Origin: Mycoavidus cysteinexigens_B
GTDB taxonomy: Bacteria > Pseudomonadota > Gammaproteobacteria > Burkholderiales > Burkholderiaceae
Direction of reading: 5' to 3'
Length of the DNA: 64,000 bases
Assembly: GCA_031963465.1 (NCBI GenBank)
Contig: JASSUG010000005.1
Location: forward strand, 124,001-188,000
Below, piece by piece: positions 18,606 to 28,400 of the stretch. The notes beneath the pieces were generated by a model. It searched no databases, was not told where the DNA came from, and was given only the letters and a program-made list of their open reading frames with translations. Made by a program: the position numbers and the translations under genes. Positions within the stretch are counted from its first letter, which is position 1, and every line of letters starts with the position of its first letter.

Positions 18606-20003
18606 ATGAAAGAAAAAACTCGCATTGAACGTGACACATTTGGTGACATAGCTGTACCTGACGCCCGCTTATGGGGCGCGCAGACGCAACGCTCACGGCA
18701 TAACTTCAAAATCTCAAATGAAAAACAAGCGCCTGAATTGATTCGAGCGCTCGCCCAGGTTAAACGTGCAGCCGCCACCGTGAATCATGCGCTTGAGCTA
18801 TTACCTGCTGATAAAACGAATGCGATTGTTCAGGCTGCTGACGAAATCATCGCTGGCCTGCACCCTGACGAATTTCCGTTGGTGGTCTGGCAAACGGGTT
18901 CAGGTACTCAGACGAATATGAATCTGAATGAGGTGATTGCGAACCGGGCGAGTGAACTAATGGGCGGCGAGCGCGGCGAGGCGCGTAAGATCCATCCGAA
19001 TGATGATGTCAATCGAGGACAATCGTCCAATGATGTCTTCCCAACCGCGATGCATGTTGCGGCGGCCGATGGGATTGCGAATACCTTATTGCCGGCCTTA
19101 AAAACGCTGCGCGATACCTTGGCGGCGAAGGCGCAGGCTTTTACGGATATCGTTAAAATCGGGCGCACCCACTTACAAGATGCGACGCCGCTTACGCTTG
19201 GTCAAGAATTCTCTGGTTATGTGGCACAGCTTGAGCAGGGAATGCGCCATTTGGCGGCGGCTCTGCCGCATTTGTATGAACTTGCTTTGGGCGGTACCGC
19301 CGTTGGCACGGGTCTCAATGCGCACCCCGCTTTTGCCGATAAAGTTGCCGCAGAAATTAGCTCGCTCACCGGCCTGCCCTTTATCAGCGCACCCAATAAA
19401 TTTGAAGTCATGGCGGCGGCTGATGCACTGGTGCATGCGCATGGCGCGCTGAAGACAGTGGCTGCCGGTTTGATGAAAATCACCAATGATATCCGTTGGC
19501 TAGCGAGTGGGCCGCGTTGTGGCTTGGGTGAATTGTTGATTCCAGAAAATGAGCCGGGCAGCTCAATCATGCCGGGCAAAGTTAACCCAACCCAGGCAGA
19601 AGCCGTGACCATGTTGTGCTGCCAAGTATTTGGCAATGACGTGGCAGTTAACTTCGGTGGCGCGAGCGGTAATTTTGAATTGAATGTATTCAGGCCCATG
19701 ATTGCGCATAACGTGTTGCAATCGATTCGCTTACTCGCAGATGGCGCGCAAAGCTTTAACGACCACTGTGCCATTGGCATTGAACCAAACCGTGACCGTA
19801 TTGATGCGTTGTTAAACGAATCCTTGATGTTGGTTACCGCGCTAAACCCACATATCGGCTATGACAAAGCCGCACAAATCGCGAAAAAAGCCCACCGTGA
19901 AGGCAGCACTTTAAAAGTCGCGGCGCTGGCTCTTGGCCATGTCAGCGAGGCTGAGTTCGATGCCTGGGTACAGCCACGAAAGATGGTTGGCAACACGCAT
20001 TAA
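18606..20003 (+). CDS. fumC: Fumarate hydratase, class II
   Basis: FumC interconverts fumarate and malate in the TCA cycle and is the oxygen-stable, iron-free class. The 465-residue length is normal. The superfamily signature GSSIMPGKVN lies near residues 318-327; VWQTGSGTQTNMNLNEV near 97 and GRTHLQDATPLTLGQEFSGY near 185 form the active site with it. It follows the disrupted DUF1640-like gene and stands as a single transcription unit. Confidence 0.97.
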   Translation: MKEKTRIERDTFGDIAVPDARLWGAQTQRSRHNFKISNEKQAPELIRALAQVKRAAATVNHALELLPADKTNAIVQAADEIIAGLHPDEFPLVVWQTGSGTQTNMNLNEVIANRASELMGGERGEARKIHPNDDVNRGQSSNDVFPTAMHVAAADGIANTLLPALKTLRDTLAAKAQAFTDIVKIGRTHLQDATPLTLGQEFSGYVAQLEQGMRHLAAALPHLYELALGGTAVGTGLNAHPAFADKVAAEISSLTGLPFISAPNKFEVMAAADALVHAHGALKTVAAGLMKITNDIRWLASGPRCGLGELLIPENEPGSSIMPGKVNPTQAEAVTMLCCQVFGNDVAVNFGGASGNFELNVFRPMIAHNVLQSIRLLADGAQSFNDHCAIGIEPNRDRIDALLNESLMLVTALNPHIGYDKAAQIAKKAHREGSTLKVAALALGHVSEAEFDAWVQPRKMVGNTH

Positions 20004-20143
20004 CTAGAATCAAAAAGCGCGCCTAAGAGGCTCGCTGAAGCCACACGCTAGGGAGTTAGCGTGAGGAGCAACCGTTACTGCACCTCTGTGCTGAAACCGT
20101 TAGTGGCATTCTGGTGGATTTAAGCGGTTTTAGGAGTAATAAA

Positions 20144-21229
20144 ATGTTGCAGTCTGTATCAAACGATACGTTTTTACGTGCGCTTAAACGCGAGCCCACC
20201 GACCATACGCCGGTTTGGTTAATGCGCCAGGCAGGTCGCTATCTGCCTGAATACAACCGCATCCGCGCCCATGCTGGCAGTTTTCTGGCACTGGCGAAAA
20301 ATCCTGACTACGCGACTGAAGTGACCTTGCAGCCACTAGAGCGTTACCCGCTTGATGCGGCGATTCTTTTCTCGGACATTTTGACGATTCCCGATGCGAT
20401 GGGGCTTGGTCTAAGCTTTGAAACCGGTGAAGGCCCGCGTTTTGCCCGTCCGCTGCGGACCGAAGCTGATATCGCGCGGCTGGCGGTACCCGCAATTGAT
20501 TCGACCCTGTCTTATGTGACCGATGCCGTGACCCAGATCCGGCGCGCGCTGACCAATGCCAATGGCCAGCAGCGCGTACCGCTGATAGGTTTTTCTGGTA
20601 GTCCGTGGACGCTGGCTTGTTACATGGTCGAAGGCGGCGGCTCTGACAATTTTCGTCTGGTTAAAGCGATGCTCTATCAGCACCCGGCTTGGTTGCACCG
20701 CATACTTGAGATTAATGCGCAGGCAGTCGCGGCGTATCTCAATGCGCAAATCGATGCGGGTGCGCAAGCCGTGATGATCTTCGATACCTGGGGCGGAGCA
20801 TTGGCTGATGGTAAATTTCAGCAGTTTTCTCTGGCCTATACTAGAGCCGTTATCCAAAACCTAAAGCGTGAACATAATGGTGAGCAAGTACCGGTGATTG
20901 TGTTTACTAAAGGTGGTGGCCAATGGCTAGAGGAAATTGCGGCGATTGGTGCGCAGGCGGTTGGTCTTGATTGGACGGTGAATCTGGCCCACGCCCGTGA
21001 GCGTGTTGGCCACCGTGTGGCCTTACAGGGCAACCTCGATCCAACCGTGCTATTTGCCTCGCCGGCGGCCATTCGTGCCGAAGTGCGTTCAATCCTGGAT
21101 AGTTATGGCGATCAAGCCGGCCATATTTTTAACCTTGGCCATGGTATCTTGCCTTTAACGCCTCCTGAGCATGTGGCTGAAATGGTCGATGAAGTTCATG
21201 CTTATAGCCGCTCATTGCGCGTGCAGTAG
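20144..21229 (+). CDS. hemE: Uroporphyrinogen decarboxylase
   Basis: HemE decarboxylates uroporphyrinogen III to coproporphyrinogen III in haem synthesis. The 361-residue length is normal. The N-terminal signature PVWLMRQAGRYLPEY lies at about residues 21-35, and GFSGSPWTLACYMVEGGGS near 148 is also typical. I chose ATG 20144, which follows TAGGAG, over an in-frame GTG at 20114 because that length fits the family. A hairpin and T-run follow at 21329. Confidence 0.96.
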   Translation: MLQSVSNDTFLRALKREPTDHTPVWLMRQAGRYLPEYNRIRAHAGSFLALAKNPDYATEVTLQPLERYPLDAAILFSDILTIPDAMGLGLSFETGEGPRFARPLRTEADIARLAVPAIDSTLSYVTDAVTQIRRALTNANGQQRVPLIGFSGSPWTLACYMVEGGGSDNFRLVKAMLYQHPAWLHRILEINAQAVAAYLNAQIDAGAQAVMIFDTWGGALADGKFQQFSLAYTRAVIQNLKREHNGEQVPVIVFTKGGGQWLEEIAAIGAQAVGLDWTVNLAHARERVGHRVALQGNLDPTVLFASPAAIRAEVRSILDSYGDQAGHIFNLGHGILPLTPPEHVAEMVDEVHAYSRSLRVQ

Positions 21230-21630
21230 GCGCCGAGCCTAAGTTTGAATCAGTATTCTGTCGGTTCCTAGGTAGATTCTGTCAGGGGATAGGCTGATTG
21301 GCTAAGTGCGCGACTTATACACAATTAGCCCGCCTATTGCAAGAGGCGGGTCAAATTTTTTATAAATGGCAAAAGAGTACCGGTGTATTTTTCTAAGTTG
21401 TTGATTAATAAGGATTTGTGAAAATTGCTTTGAAACTGGGCAAACTAAGGTAAAGCCTTTGTCTTGGCCTTTTCAGCGGCTAAAGAGCGAGTTTTCAACA
21501 AAGTTATCCACAGGATTTGTGGAAAGCTCAAAAAAAGCCTAAAAATCCGGTAGTTAGCTGTTTATTGTATGCATTACTTTAAATTTGATCTGTTGATTTC
21601 GTATATCAAACGCGTCGTTTTGGAGATTGC
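21230..21630. other. Gene-free region before priA with terminator-like hairpin and two DnaA boxes
   Basis: This 401-bp gap holds no supportable gene. It contains the hairpin at 21329-21350 and sequences matching the DnaA-box consensus TTATNCACA at 21315-21323 (TTATACACA) and 21504-21512 (TTATCCACA). The priA promoter should also be here. DnaA could regulate priA, but this is inference. Confidence 0.5.
21329..21360 (+). terminator. Probable intrinsic terminator after hemE
   Basis: CCCGCCT (21329-21335) and AGGCGGG (21344-21350) form a 7-bp GC-rich stem with an 8-base loop. A T-tract begins five bases later. It lies 100 bp after the hemE stop, and the intervening sequence has no gene. Confidence 0.55.
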
Positions 21631-23727
21631 GTGCAAACGCCTGTAATGAGTCGCTTAATTGTTCGTGTCGCCTTAGACCAACCTATCCCAACGCTGTTTG
21701 ATTACCTTTGCACTATTTTGCCGGCGCCTCAACCCGGTCAGTTGGTGTCTGTACCGTTTGGTAGGCGGTCCTTAGTCGGATTAGTGTGTGAGGTGGTCGA
21801 ACATAGTGACATACCCACTGAACGCTTACGTACGCTCGAGGCTATTTGGGCTGATTGTCCGCCGCTGTCAACTCAATGGTTGGCATTGTTGGCCTTTGCC
21901 GCTGATTATTACCAACGCGCACTAGGGGAAGTCGCATTACCATCGCTGCCGCCAGCGTTACGCAGTGCAAAACGTTGGCAGCGGCTATTGATCCCGGCTT
22001 CTCCCATACCGTTAAGCGGTGAGCCTAAGGAGGGCGCGCCGGCCGCTCTGCCCAGCATGGCGGATACCCAAGCACCGCTCATGGTGGAGCGGACTCTAAC
22101 CTCTGAGCAAACGGAAGCGTTGCGCGCGCTAAATTCAGCGCGAGGCTTTTCCCCTTTTTTATTATATGGGATAACGGGTAGCGGTAAGACAGAAGTCTAC
22201 TTGCAAATGGTGGCCGGTTTGTTAGTGCGCGACCCTTTGGCTCAAGTGCTGGTGTTGGTGCCAGAGATTAATCTAACGCCCCAATTTGAAAAAGCCTTCC
22301 GGGCGCGCTTTTCGGCCTGGCCCGCGCAAGCCATTGTCACTTTGCACAGTGGTTTAGCCGAAGGTGCGCGTGCGCGGCATTGGCTGGCCGCACATACAGG
22401 GCAGGCGCGTATCGTGTTGGGGACCCGGCTAGCCGTCTTAGCGTCGTTGCCAAGGCTGTCGTTGATTGTCGTGGATGAAGAGCATGAGGCGGCTTATAAA
22501 CAGCAAGAAGGGTTGCGTTATTCTGCGCGTGATTTGGCCGTTTGGCGTGCGAAACAACTGAATATTCCAATTGTGCTGGGCTCGGCGACACCGTCGCTTG
22601 AAAGCTGGCAGCAAGTTGCACAGGGCCGCTATACCCGGCTAACGCTGACGCAGCGCGCGCATACCGAGGCAGTGCTGCCAACGGTGCGCTTGATCAATAT
22701 GGACGGTAACAGTCACCCGGCTCATGCCCCAAATTCAGGGCTGTCATCCTCTCTGGTTAAGGCGCTGCAGGAACGCTTAGTACGGGGCGAGCAAAGTCTG
22801 ATTTTTTTAAACCGGCGTGGTTATGCGCCCGTACTTGCTTGTGATGCATGCGGCTGGGTCGCCGGTTGCGTGCGCTGTAGTGCTTATACTGTGCTGCATA
22901 AGCTTGAACGGAAATTGCGCTGTCACCATTGCGGTTGGCAAGCCCCGATCATGCGTGCTTGCCCGGACTGTGGCAATCTTGATTTAGCTCCGCTTGGGCG
23001 AGGCACGCAAAAAATTGAAGAGACGCTCGCCGCGATTTTGCCGACAGCTCGGATTTTACGCATTGATGCGGATAGCACGCGCCGCAAAGGGAGTGCGCAG
23101 GCGTTATTCGCAGAGGTACATGCAGGTGAGGCAGATATTCTAGTTGGCACGCAAATGATCGCAAAAGGACATGATTTCAAGCGGGTGACGCTGGTGGGCG
23201 TATTGAATACGGATGCGGCGCTGTTTTCGCATGATTTTCGAGCGAGCGAGCGGCTCTTTGCCCAGTTAATGCAAGTCAGCGGACGGTCAGGTCGCACCGG
23301 TCAAGGTGAGGTCCTGCTGCAAACGCGTTATCCGCAGCATCCTCTGTATGAAGCGCTGGCCCGGCATGACTATGCGGGTTTTGCTGCGACGACCCTGGCG
23401 GAGCGGCGGCAGGCGCGTTTGCCGCCCTTTGTTTACCAAGCGCTACTCCGTGCTGAGGCTCGTACCATAGAAGCTGCACAGGCTTTTCTGATGCAGGGAA
23501 TAGAATTGTTGAATGGTTTGTCTGGCGCTGAACGGGTAACCTGCTATGACCCCGTACCCATGGCCGTAGTTAAAGTCATGCATGTACATCGGGCTCAATT
23601 GCTGCTTGAGAGCCCATCGCGCATCGCGCTGCAAAGCGCACTACATTTATGGCAGCCTCATTTGCGTACGCTCAAAGTCAAAGGGATTGTGCGCTGGTCG
23701 CTCGAAGTAGATCCGCTTGATATCTAA
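21631..23727 (+). CDS. priA: Primosomal replication restart helicase PriA
   Basis: PriA reloads the replisome at stalled forks (3'-5' helicase). This is a 698-residue protein with Walker A GITGSGKTEVY near 182-192, the DEEH box near 288 and the zinc-binding cysteine set CDACGW, CVRC, CHHCGW and CPDCGN at about 409-450. LVGTQMIAKGHDF near 505 is a helicase motif. The start is GTG 21631, five bases after TGGAG; an ATG at 21646 is the alternative. Confidence 0.95.
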   Translation: MQTPVMSRLIVRVALDQPIPTLFDYLCTILPAPQPGQLVSVPFGRRSLVGLVCEVVEHSDIPTERLRTLEAIWADCPPLSTQWLALLAFAADYYQRALGEVALPSLPPALRSAKRWQRLLIPASPIPLSGEPKEGAPAALPSMADTQAPLMVERTLTSEQTEALRALNSARGFSPFLLYGITGSGKTEVYLQMVAGLLVRDPLAQVLVLVPEINLTPQFEKAFRARFSAWPAQAIVTLHSGLAEGARARHWLAAHTGQARIVLGTRLAVLASLPRLSLIVVDEEHEAAYKQQEGLRYSARDLAVWRAKQLNIPIVLGSATPSLESWQQVAQGRYTRLTLTQRAHTEAVLPTVRLINMDGNSHPAHAPNSGLSSSLVKALQERLVRGEQSLIFLNRRGYAPVLACDACGWVAGCVRCSAYTVLHKLERKLRCHHCGWQAPIMRACPDCGNLDLAPLGRGTQKIEETLAAILPTARILRIDADSTRRKGSAQALFAEVHAGEADILVGTQMIAKGHDFKRVTLVGVLNTDAALFSHDFRASERLFAQLMQVSGRSGRTGQGEVLLQTRYPQHPLYEALARHDYAGFAATTLAERRQARLPPFVYQALLRAEARTIEAAQAFLMQGIELLNGLSGAERVTCYDPVPMAVVKVMHVHRAQLLLESPSRIALQSALHLWQPHLRTLKVKGIVRWSLEVDPLDI

Positions 23728-23741
23728 ATGAGCTCAAAATT

Positions 23742-23808
23742 ATTTCCCGAACAGGAAATTTTGTTGCATTGATTGAGATTTAGGCAGATAATTTCCCGAA
23801 CAGGAAAT
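23742..23808. promoter_or_regulatory. Twin palindromic operators upstream of hipBA
   Basis: The 18-bp ATTTCCCGAACAGGAAAT occurs twice without mismatch, at 23742-23759 and 23791-23808, 49 bp apart start to start. Its arms ATTTCC and GGAAAT are complementary with a 6-bp spacer. The second copy ends four bases before the hipB ATG and covers its ribosome binding site (AGGAAA). HipB autorepression through paired operators is the known mode for hipBA loci, so these are very probably HipB sites. Confidence 0.85.
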
Positions 23809-23812
23809 TATT

Positions 23813-24052
23813 ATGGCGATTATTCATACCTCGATAGATTTGGGCGCGGCGCTACGCCATGCCCGCAAACAACTTAAATTAACGCAACCACAACTGGCGT
23901 TAGTCGCCAATGTGGGGGTGCGTTTTCTGGTCGAACTGGAGGCGGGCAAGCCGACTATCCAGCTTAAGGGAGTATTACGGGTCATCCAGGCTTTAGGTAG
24001 TGAGCTGACCTTGACTATGCATCCTAGCTTAGAGAGTGATAACAATGACTAA
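23813..24052 (+). CDS. hipB: HipB-type antitoxin, XRE helix-turn-helix repressor
   Basis: The protein has 79 residues. LGAALRHARKQLKLTQPQLA then VANVGVRFLVELEAGK is a helix-turn-helix of the Xre/Cro type covering about residues 9-50. It should bind the operators at 23742-23808 and HipA. The stop overlaps the start of hipA by 8 bp, so the two are translationally coupled. Confidence 0.92.
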   Translation: MAIIHTSIDLGAALRHARKQLKLTQPQLALVANVGVRFLVELEAGKPTIQLKGVLRVIQALGSELTLTMHPSLESDNND

Positions 24053-25295
24053 ACAGCTTGAGGTTTGGTTGTTTGATGATTATGTTGGCGCATTAACGCG
24101 ACTGGATGGCAGGTTAAGCTTTCGCTATGCGAAGGCATGGCTGGAAAGAGCGGATGCGATTCCTTTATCATGCTCGCTACCGTTGCAAGCAGAGCCCTTC
24201 GATGATCGCGCGAGCCGGCCTTTTTTTGCTGGTCTGTTGCCTGAAGGCGATAAACGTAAGCTTATTGCACGAACGCTGCAGGTTTCCCGCTGGAATGATT
24301 TTGCTTTATTGGAAGGTATTGGGGGGGAGTGTGCTGGAGCCGTCACCTTTCTTGAGCCGGGGCAGTCTTTGCCCAAGCGGGTTGCAGCAAAAACAGTCCA
24401 TTGGTTGGATGATAACGAATTACACAGCCTACTCAATGAACTACCACATCGTCCCATGTTGGCCGGCGAAGAAGGTTTGCGGCTTTCATTGGCAGGCGCG
24501 CAGGACAAATTGCCGGTCGTGGTGCAAGGCAAGCGGATTGGTTTGCCGTTAAACGGAGCACTCAGTTCTCACATTCTAAAGCCGACAATTCCCTTGGTAC
24601 AAGATAGTGTGTTGAACGAAGGATTTTGTATGGCGCTCGCCTCTGCCATGCAATTAGATGTCGCTAAGACTGAAATCTGCCAAAGGGCAGGTCATGTTTT
24701 TTTATTAGTTGAGCGTTATGACCGATGGATAGATGAGGCGGGTCAACTACGTCGGTTGCATCAAGAGGATTTTTGTCAGGCATTAGGTGTGGTGCCAGAG
24801 GATAAATATCAGAATGAAGGCGGGCCGGATCTAGCAAAATGCTTTATGTTGCTGCGTGAAATGACTCGTCCAGCCGCATCACAAATGTTGCGGTTGCTTG
24901 ACGCAGTGATTTTCAATGCTTTAATTGGCAATCACGATGCCCATGCTAAAAACTTTTCCTTGCTATATACAGCGGATAAAACGGTGTTGGCACCGCTTTA
25001 CGATCTTCTATCTACAGCAGTGTATGACAGATTGAGTTCTAAAATGGCCATGAAAATTGGTGGAAAATATCGTTTTACGGAGATCGCAACTCGTCATTGG
25101 GAGTATTTTGCGCAAATAGCGGAGTTCTCACCCGTACAAGTTCGCAAACGCGTCATGCAACTGTCGCAACAGCTACCTGTGCAAGCCCGAAAACTGCAAG
25201 CTGATTGTATGGTTCATTTTGCTAACATTTCATTATTTGAACGAATTGTTGCGCTGATTGAACGTCGCTGTGCGCTTATGATTGATCGTTTGTAG
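24045..25295 (+). CDS. hipA: HipA-type serine/threonine kinase toxin
   Basis: HipA toxins phosphorylate translation-related targets (glutamyl-tRNA synthetase in Escherichia coli) and induce dormancy. The 416-residue protein has the N-terminal subdomain with RPFFAGLLPEGDKR near 58-71, the loop SLAGAQDKL at 148-156, HILKP near 175, the catalytic motif NHDAHAKN at about 296-303 (D298 likely base) and PLYDLLST with D320 as metal ligand. All key residues are present, so it looks functional. ATG 24045 is preferred to the GTG at 24036. Confidence 0.93.
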   Translation: MTKQLEVWLFDDYVGALTRLDGRLSFRYAKAWLERADAIPLSCSLPLQAEPFDDRASRPFFAGLLPEGDKRKLIARTLQVSRWNDFALLEGIGGECAGAVTFLEPGQSLPKRVAAKTVHWLDDNELHSLLNELPHRPMLAGEEGLRLSLAGAQDKLPVVVQGKRIGLPLNGALSSHILKPTIPLVQDSVLNEGFCMALASAMQLDVAKTEICQRAGHVFLLVERYDRWIDEAGQLRRLHQEDFCQALGVVPEDKYQNEGGPDLAKCFMLLREMTRPAASQMLRLLDAVIFNALIGNHDAHAKNFSLLYTADKTVLAPLYDLLSTAVYDRLSSKMAMKIGGKYRFTEIATRHWEYFAQIAEFSPVQVRKRVMQLSQQLPVQARKLQADCMVHFANISLFERIVALIERRCALMIDRL

Positions 25296-25352
25296 CTTCT
25301 TGTTATTGGTTAATCAGCTCATTTTAGTCACGGAAAGCAAGTTTTTCTTTAC

Positions 25353-25382
25353 TAGGCCAGAGGGGTTAATTAAACTGGCCTA
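25353..25382. promoter_or_regulatory. Perfect inverted repeat between hipA and putA
   Basis: TAGGCCAG (25353-25360) and CTGGCCTA (25375-25382) are perfect 8-bp arms with a 14-base AT-rich spacer, 31 bp before the putA ATG. No T-run follows, so a terminator is unlikely; an operator for putA is possible. Confidence 0.35.
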
Positions 25383-25413
25383 ACTTTGCTTCTCATTCAA
25401 GAAACAAAAAAAG

Positions 25414-28400
25414 ATGCTGACACCTCTCAAGCAACCTCAATCGTCACTACGCGCAGCAATTACAGCTGCCTACCGGCGCCCAGAAGCTGATGCCATTATC
25501 CCTCTTATTGATGCGGCCCATTTAACGGCTGAGCAAAGCGTTGCGGCGCGTACGCTTGCCGCTGACTTGGTTAAAGCGCTGCGCACTAAATCCGTGGGCG
25601 GCGGCATTAAAGAACTGCTTCACGAATTCTCCTTGTCGAGTCAAGAGGGCGTGGCTTTGATGTGCTTGGCCGAAGCGTTGCTACGTATTCCTGATAGCGC
25701 TGTGCGTGAAGCCTTGATTCGAGATAAGATTAGCCACGGTGATTGGAAATCGCATATCGCTCAAAACTCTTCATTATTTGTGAACGCGGCGGCTTGGAGC
25801 TTAATGCTGAGCGGCAAACTAGTCGCGAGTCATAGTGAGACAGGTTTGTTTGCTGCGCTTTCTCGACTGATTGGTAAAGGCTGCGAGCCATTGGTTCGCA
25901 AAGGGGTCGAATTCGCCATACAACTGATGGGTGAGCAGTTTGTGTGTGGTGAGACAATCGCTCAAGCACTGACCAACAGCCGCAAACCTGAAGCGCGCAA
26001 TTTTCTTTATTCATATGACATGCTGGGCGAGGCGGCGCTCACCGCCGAAGATGCCCAAGCTTATTTTACGGCTTATAAACAAGCCATTCACGCTATTGGC
26101 AAAGTAGCTGGGGCGCATGATATTTATGCTAAACCCGGTATTTCAATCAAATTGTCTGCGCTGCATCCACGCTATGTGCGGGCGCAGAAAGATCGTGTTA
26201 TGGCTGAACTTTTGCCACGCGTGCAGGCTCTCGCAACGCTTGCTCATCATTACAATATTGGGTTAAATATCGATGCCGAGGAAGCAGATCGATTGGAGTT
26301 GTCCCTTGATCTGTTAGAGGCGTTGTGTTTTGATCCGGCGCTCGCTGGCTGGAACGGTTTAGGTTTTGTGATCCAGGCGTATCAGAAACGTTGCCCGTTT
26401 GTGATTGATTACTTAATTGACTTAGCCGTGCGCAGCCAGCGCCGGTTGATGGTGCGTTTGGTTAAAGGGGCGTATTGGGACAGCGAGATCAAACACGCGC
26501 AAATTGACGGGCTAGAGGGATATCCGGTCTATACGCGTAAAATCTATACGGATGTTTCTTACCTTGCCTGTGCCAAAAAAATGCTCGCCGCGCCAGCCGC
26601 GATCTACCCGCAATTTGCCACCCATAATGCTCATACACTGGCGGCCATTTACCATTTGGCCGGCCCGGATTATTACGCGGGCCAATATGAGTTTCAATGT
26701 CTACATGGCATGGGTGAGCCACTGTATGAAGCGCTCCATAACCGCTGTGGCATAAAACGCCCATGCCGGATTTATGCGCCGGTGGGTATGTATGAAAGCT
26801 TACTGGCCTATTTGGTTAGGCGTTTGCTAGAAAATGGGGCCAATACTTCATTTGTTAATCTCATCGCGGATGAAACGGTGAGCCTTGATGAACTGATTGC
26901 CGATCCGATTGAAGAGGCTTTAAAGGTCACCCCGCTGGGGGCTGCCCACCCGAAAATTGTGTTGCCGCGTGATCTCTATGAGAATGAACGCGTTAATTCA
27001 AGTGGACTGGATTTATCGGACGAAAATCAGCTCGCTCGGCTATCTTCTGTTTTGTACGCCAGCATGAATATGAAATGGCAGGCCGCGCCTATCCTGGGGG
27101 CGGACATAGAGATGGACGGGAATAGCCCGGTACGTAATAGTTTTAACCCCGCTAATAAAGGTGACATTGTCGGTACGGTGATTGACGCTAGCGTAGCTGA
27201 AGTGAAGGCTGCTCTGGCGATTGCATGTGCTGCAGCGCCTGCTTGGCAAATGACGCTACCGGTAGCGCGTGCAGCGTGTCTGACGCGGGCCGCCGATCTA
27301 CTTGAAGCGCAAAAATATACGCTGATAAGTTTACTGGTGCGAGAAGCGGGTAAATCGCTGGCGAGCGCGGTGTCCGAAATACGCGAAGCGGTTGATTTCT
27401 TGCGCTATTATGCGGCGCAAATCGAGCATGAATTTTCCAACCAAACGCATCGCCCGCTTGGGCCAATCGTTTGCATTAGTCCGTGGAATTTTCCGCTGGC
27501 AATTTTTATGGGACAAATTTCTGCTGCCTTGGCAGCAGGCAATCCGGTGCTGGCAAAGCCTGCTGAACAGACGCCGCTGATTGCGGCGCAGGCGGTTCGG
27601 ATCTTGCACGAAGCAGGAGTGCCGATTGGCGTCGTGCAGTTGTTGCCTGGCGCAGGCGAGACAGTGGGGACCGCGCTGGTTGCTGATGAGCGCGTTAGTG
27701 GCGTGATGTTTACCGGTTCAATAGAAGTGGCGAGGCTGATTGCGAGAACGCTGGCGACTCGGCTTGATGGCTACGGTAAACCGATGCCATTGATCGCCGA
27801 AACGGGTGGGCAAAATGCCATGATTGTGGATTCATCTGCGCTAGCCGAGCAAGTCGTCGCCGATGTTCTGGTGTCGGCGTTTGATTCTGCCGGTCAGCGT
27901 TGCTCCGCACTGCGGGTCTTATGCGTGCAAGAGGAGGTGGCTGAGCGCATCTTGACGATGCTCAAAGGGGCCATGCAAGAATTGCGGATCGGCAACCCGG
28001 CTTATCTGGCGACGGATGTTGGCCCCGTAATCGATGTGGCGGCTAAAGCGGCGCTTGAAAACCATATCGAGACCATGCGGGCCAAAGGGCATAAAGTGTT
28101 TCAGCCACGGTTGCTTGACGAGTCGGCCACGCGTGGTTTTGCTAATGGCACCTTCGTCTTGCCAACGTTAATTGAAATTGAATCGATCCATGAATTAAAG
28201 CATGAAGTATTTGGCCCGGTGTTGCATATTATCCGCTATCGCCGTCCGGCTCTTGAGCCCTTACTTAAGGCGATTAACCGAACAGGCTATGGCCTAACGC
28301 TTGGCCTACATACGCGGATTGATGAAACCATCACCTATGTCAGCGAAGGTGCGCGGGTTGGCAATCTCTACATTAACCGTAATATGATTGGTGCGGTGGT

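Noticed and set aside
20044..20063. Hairpin CACGCTA/TAGCGTG after fumC as a terminator
   Set aside because: The stem is short and no T-run follows; left unassigned.
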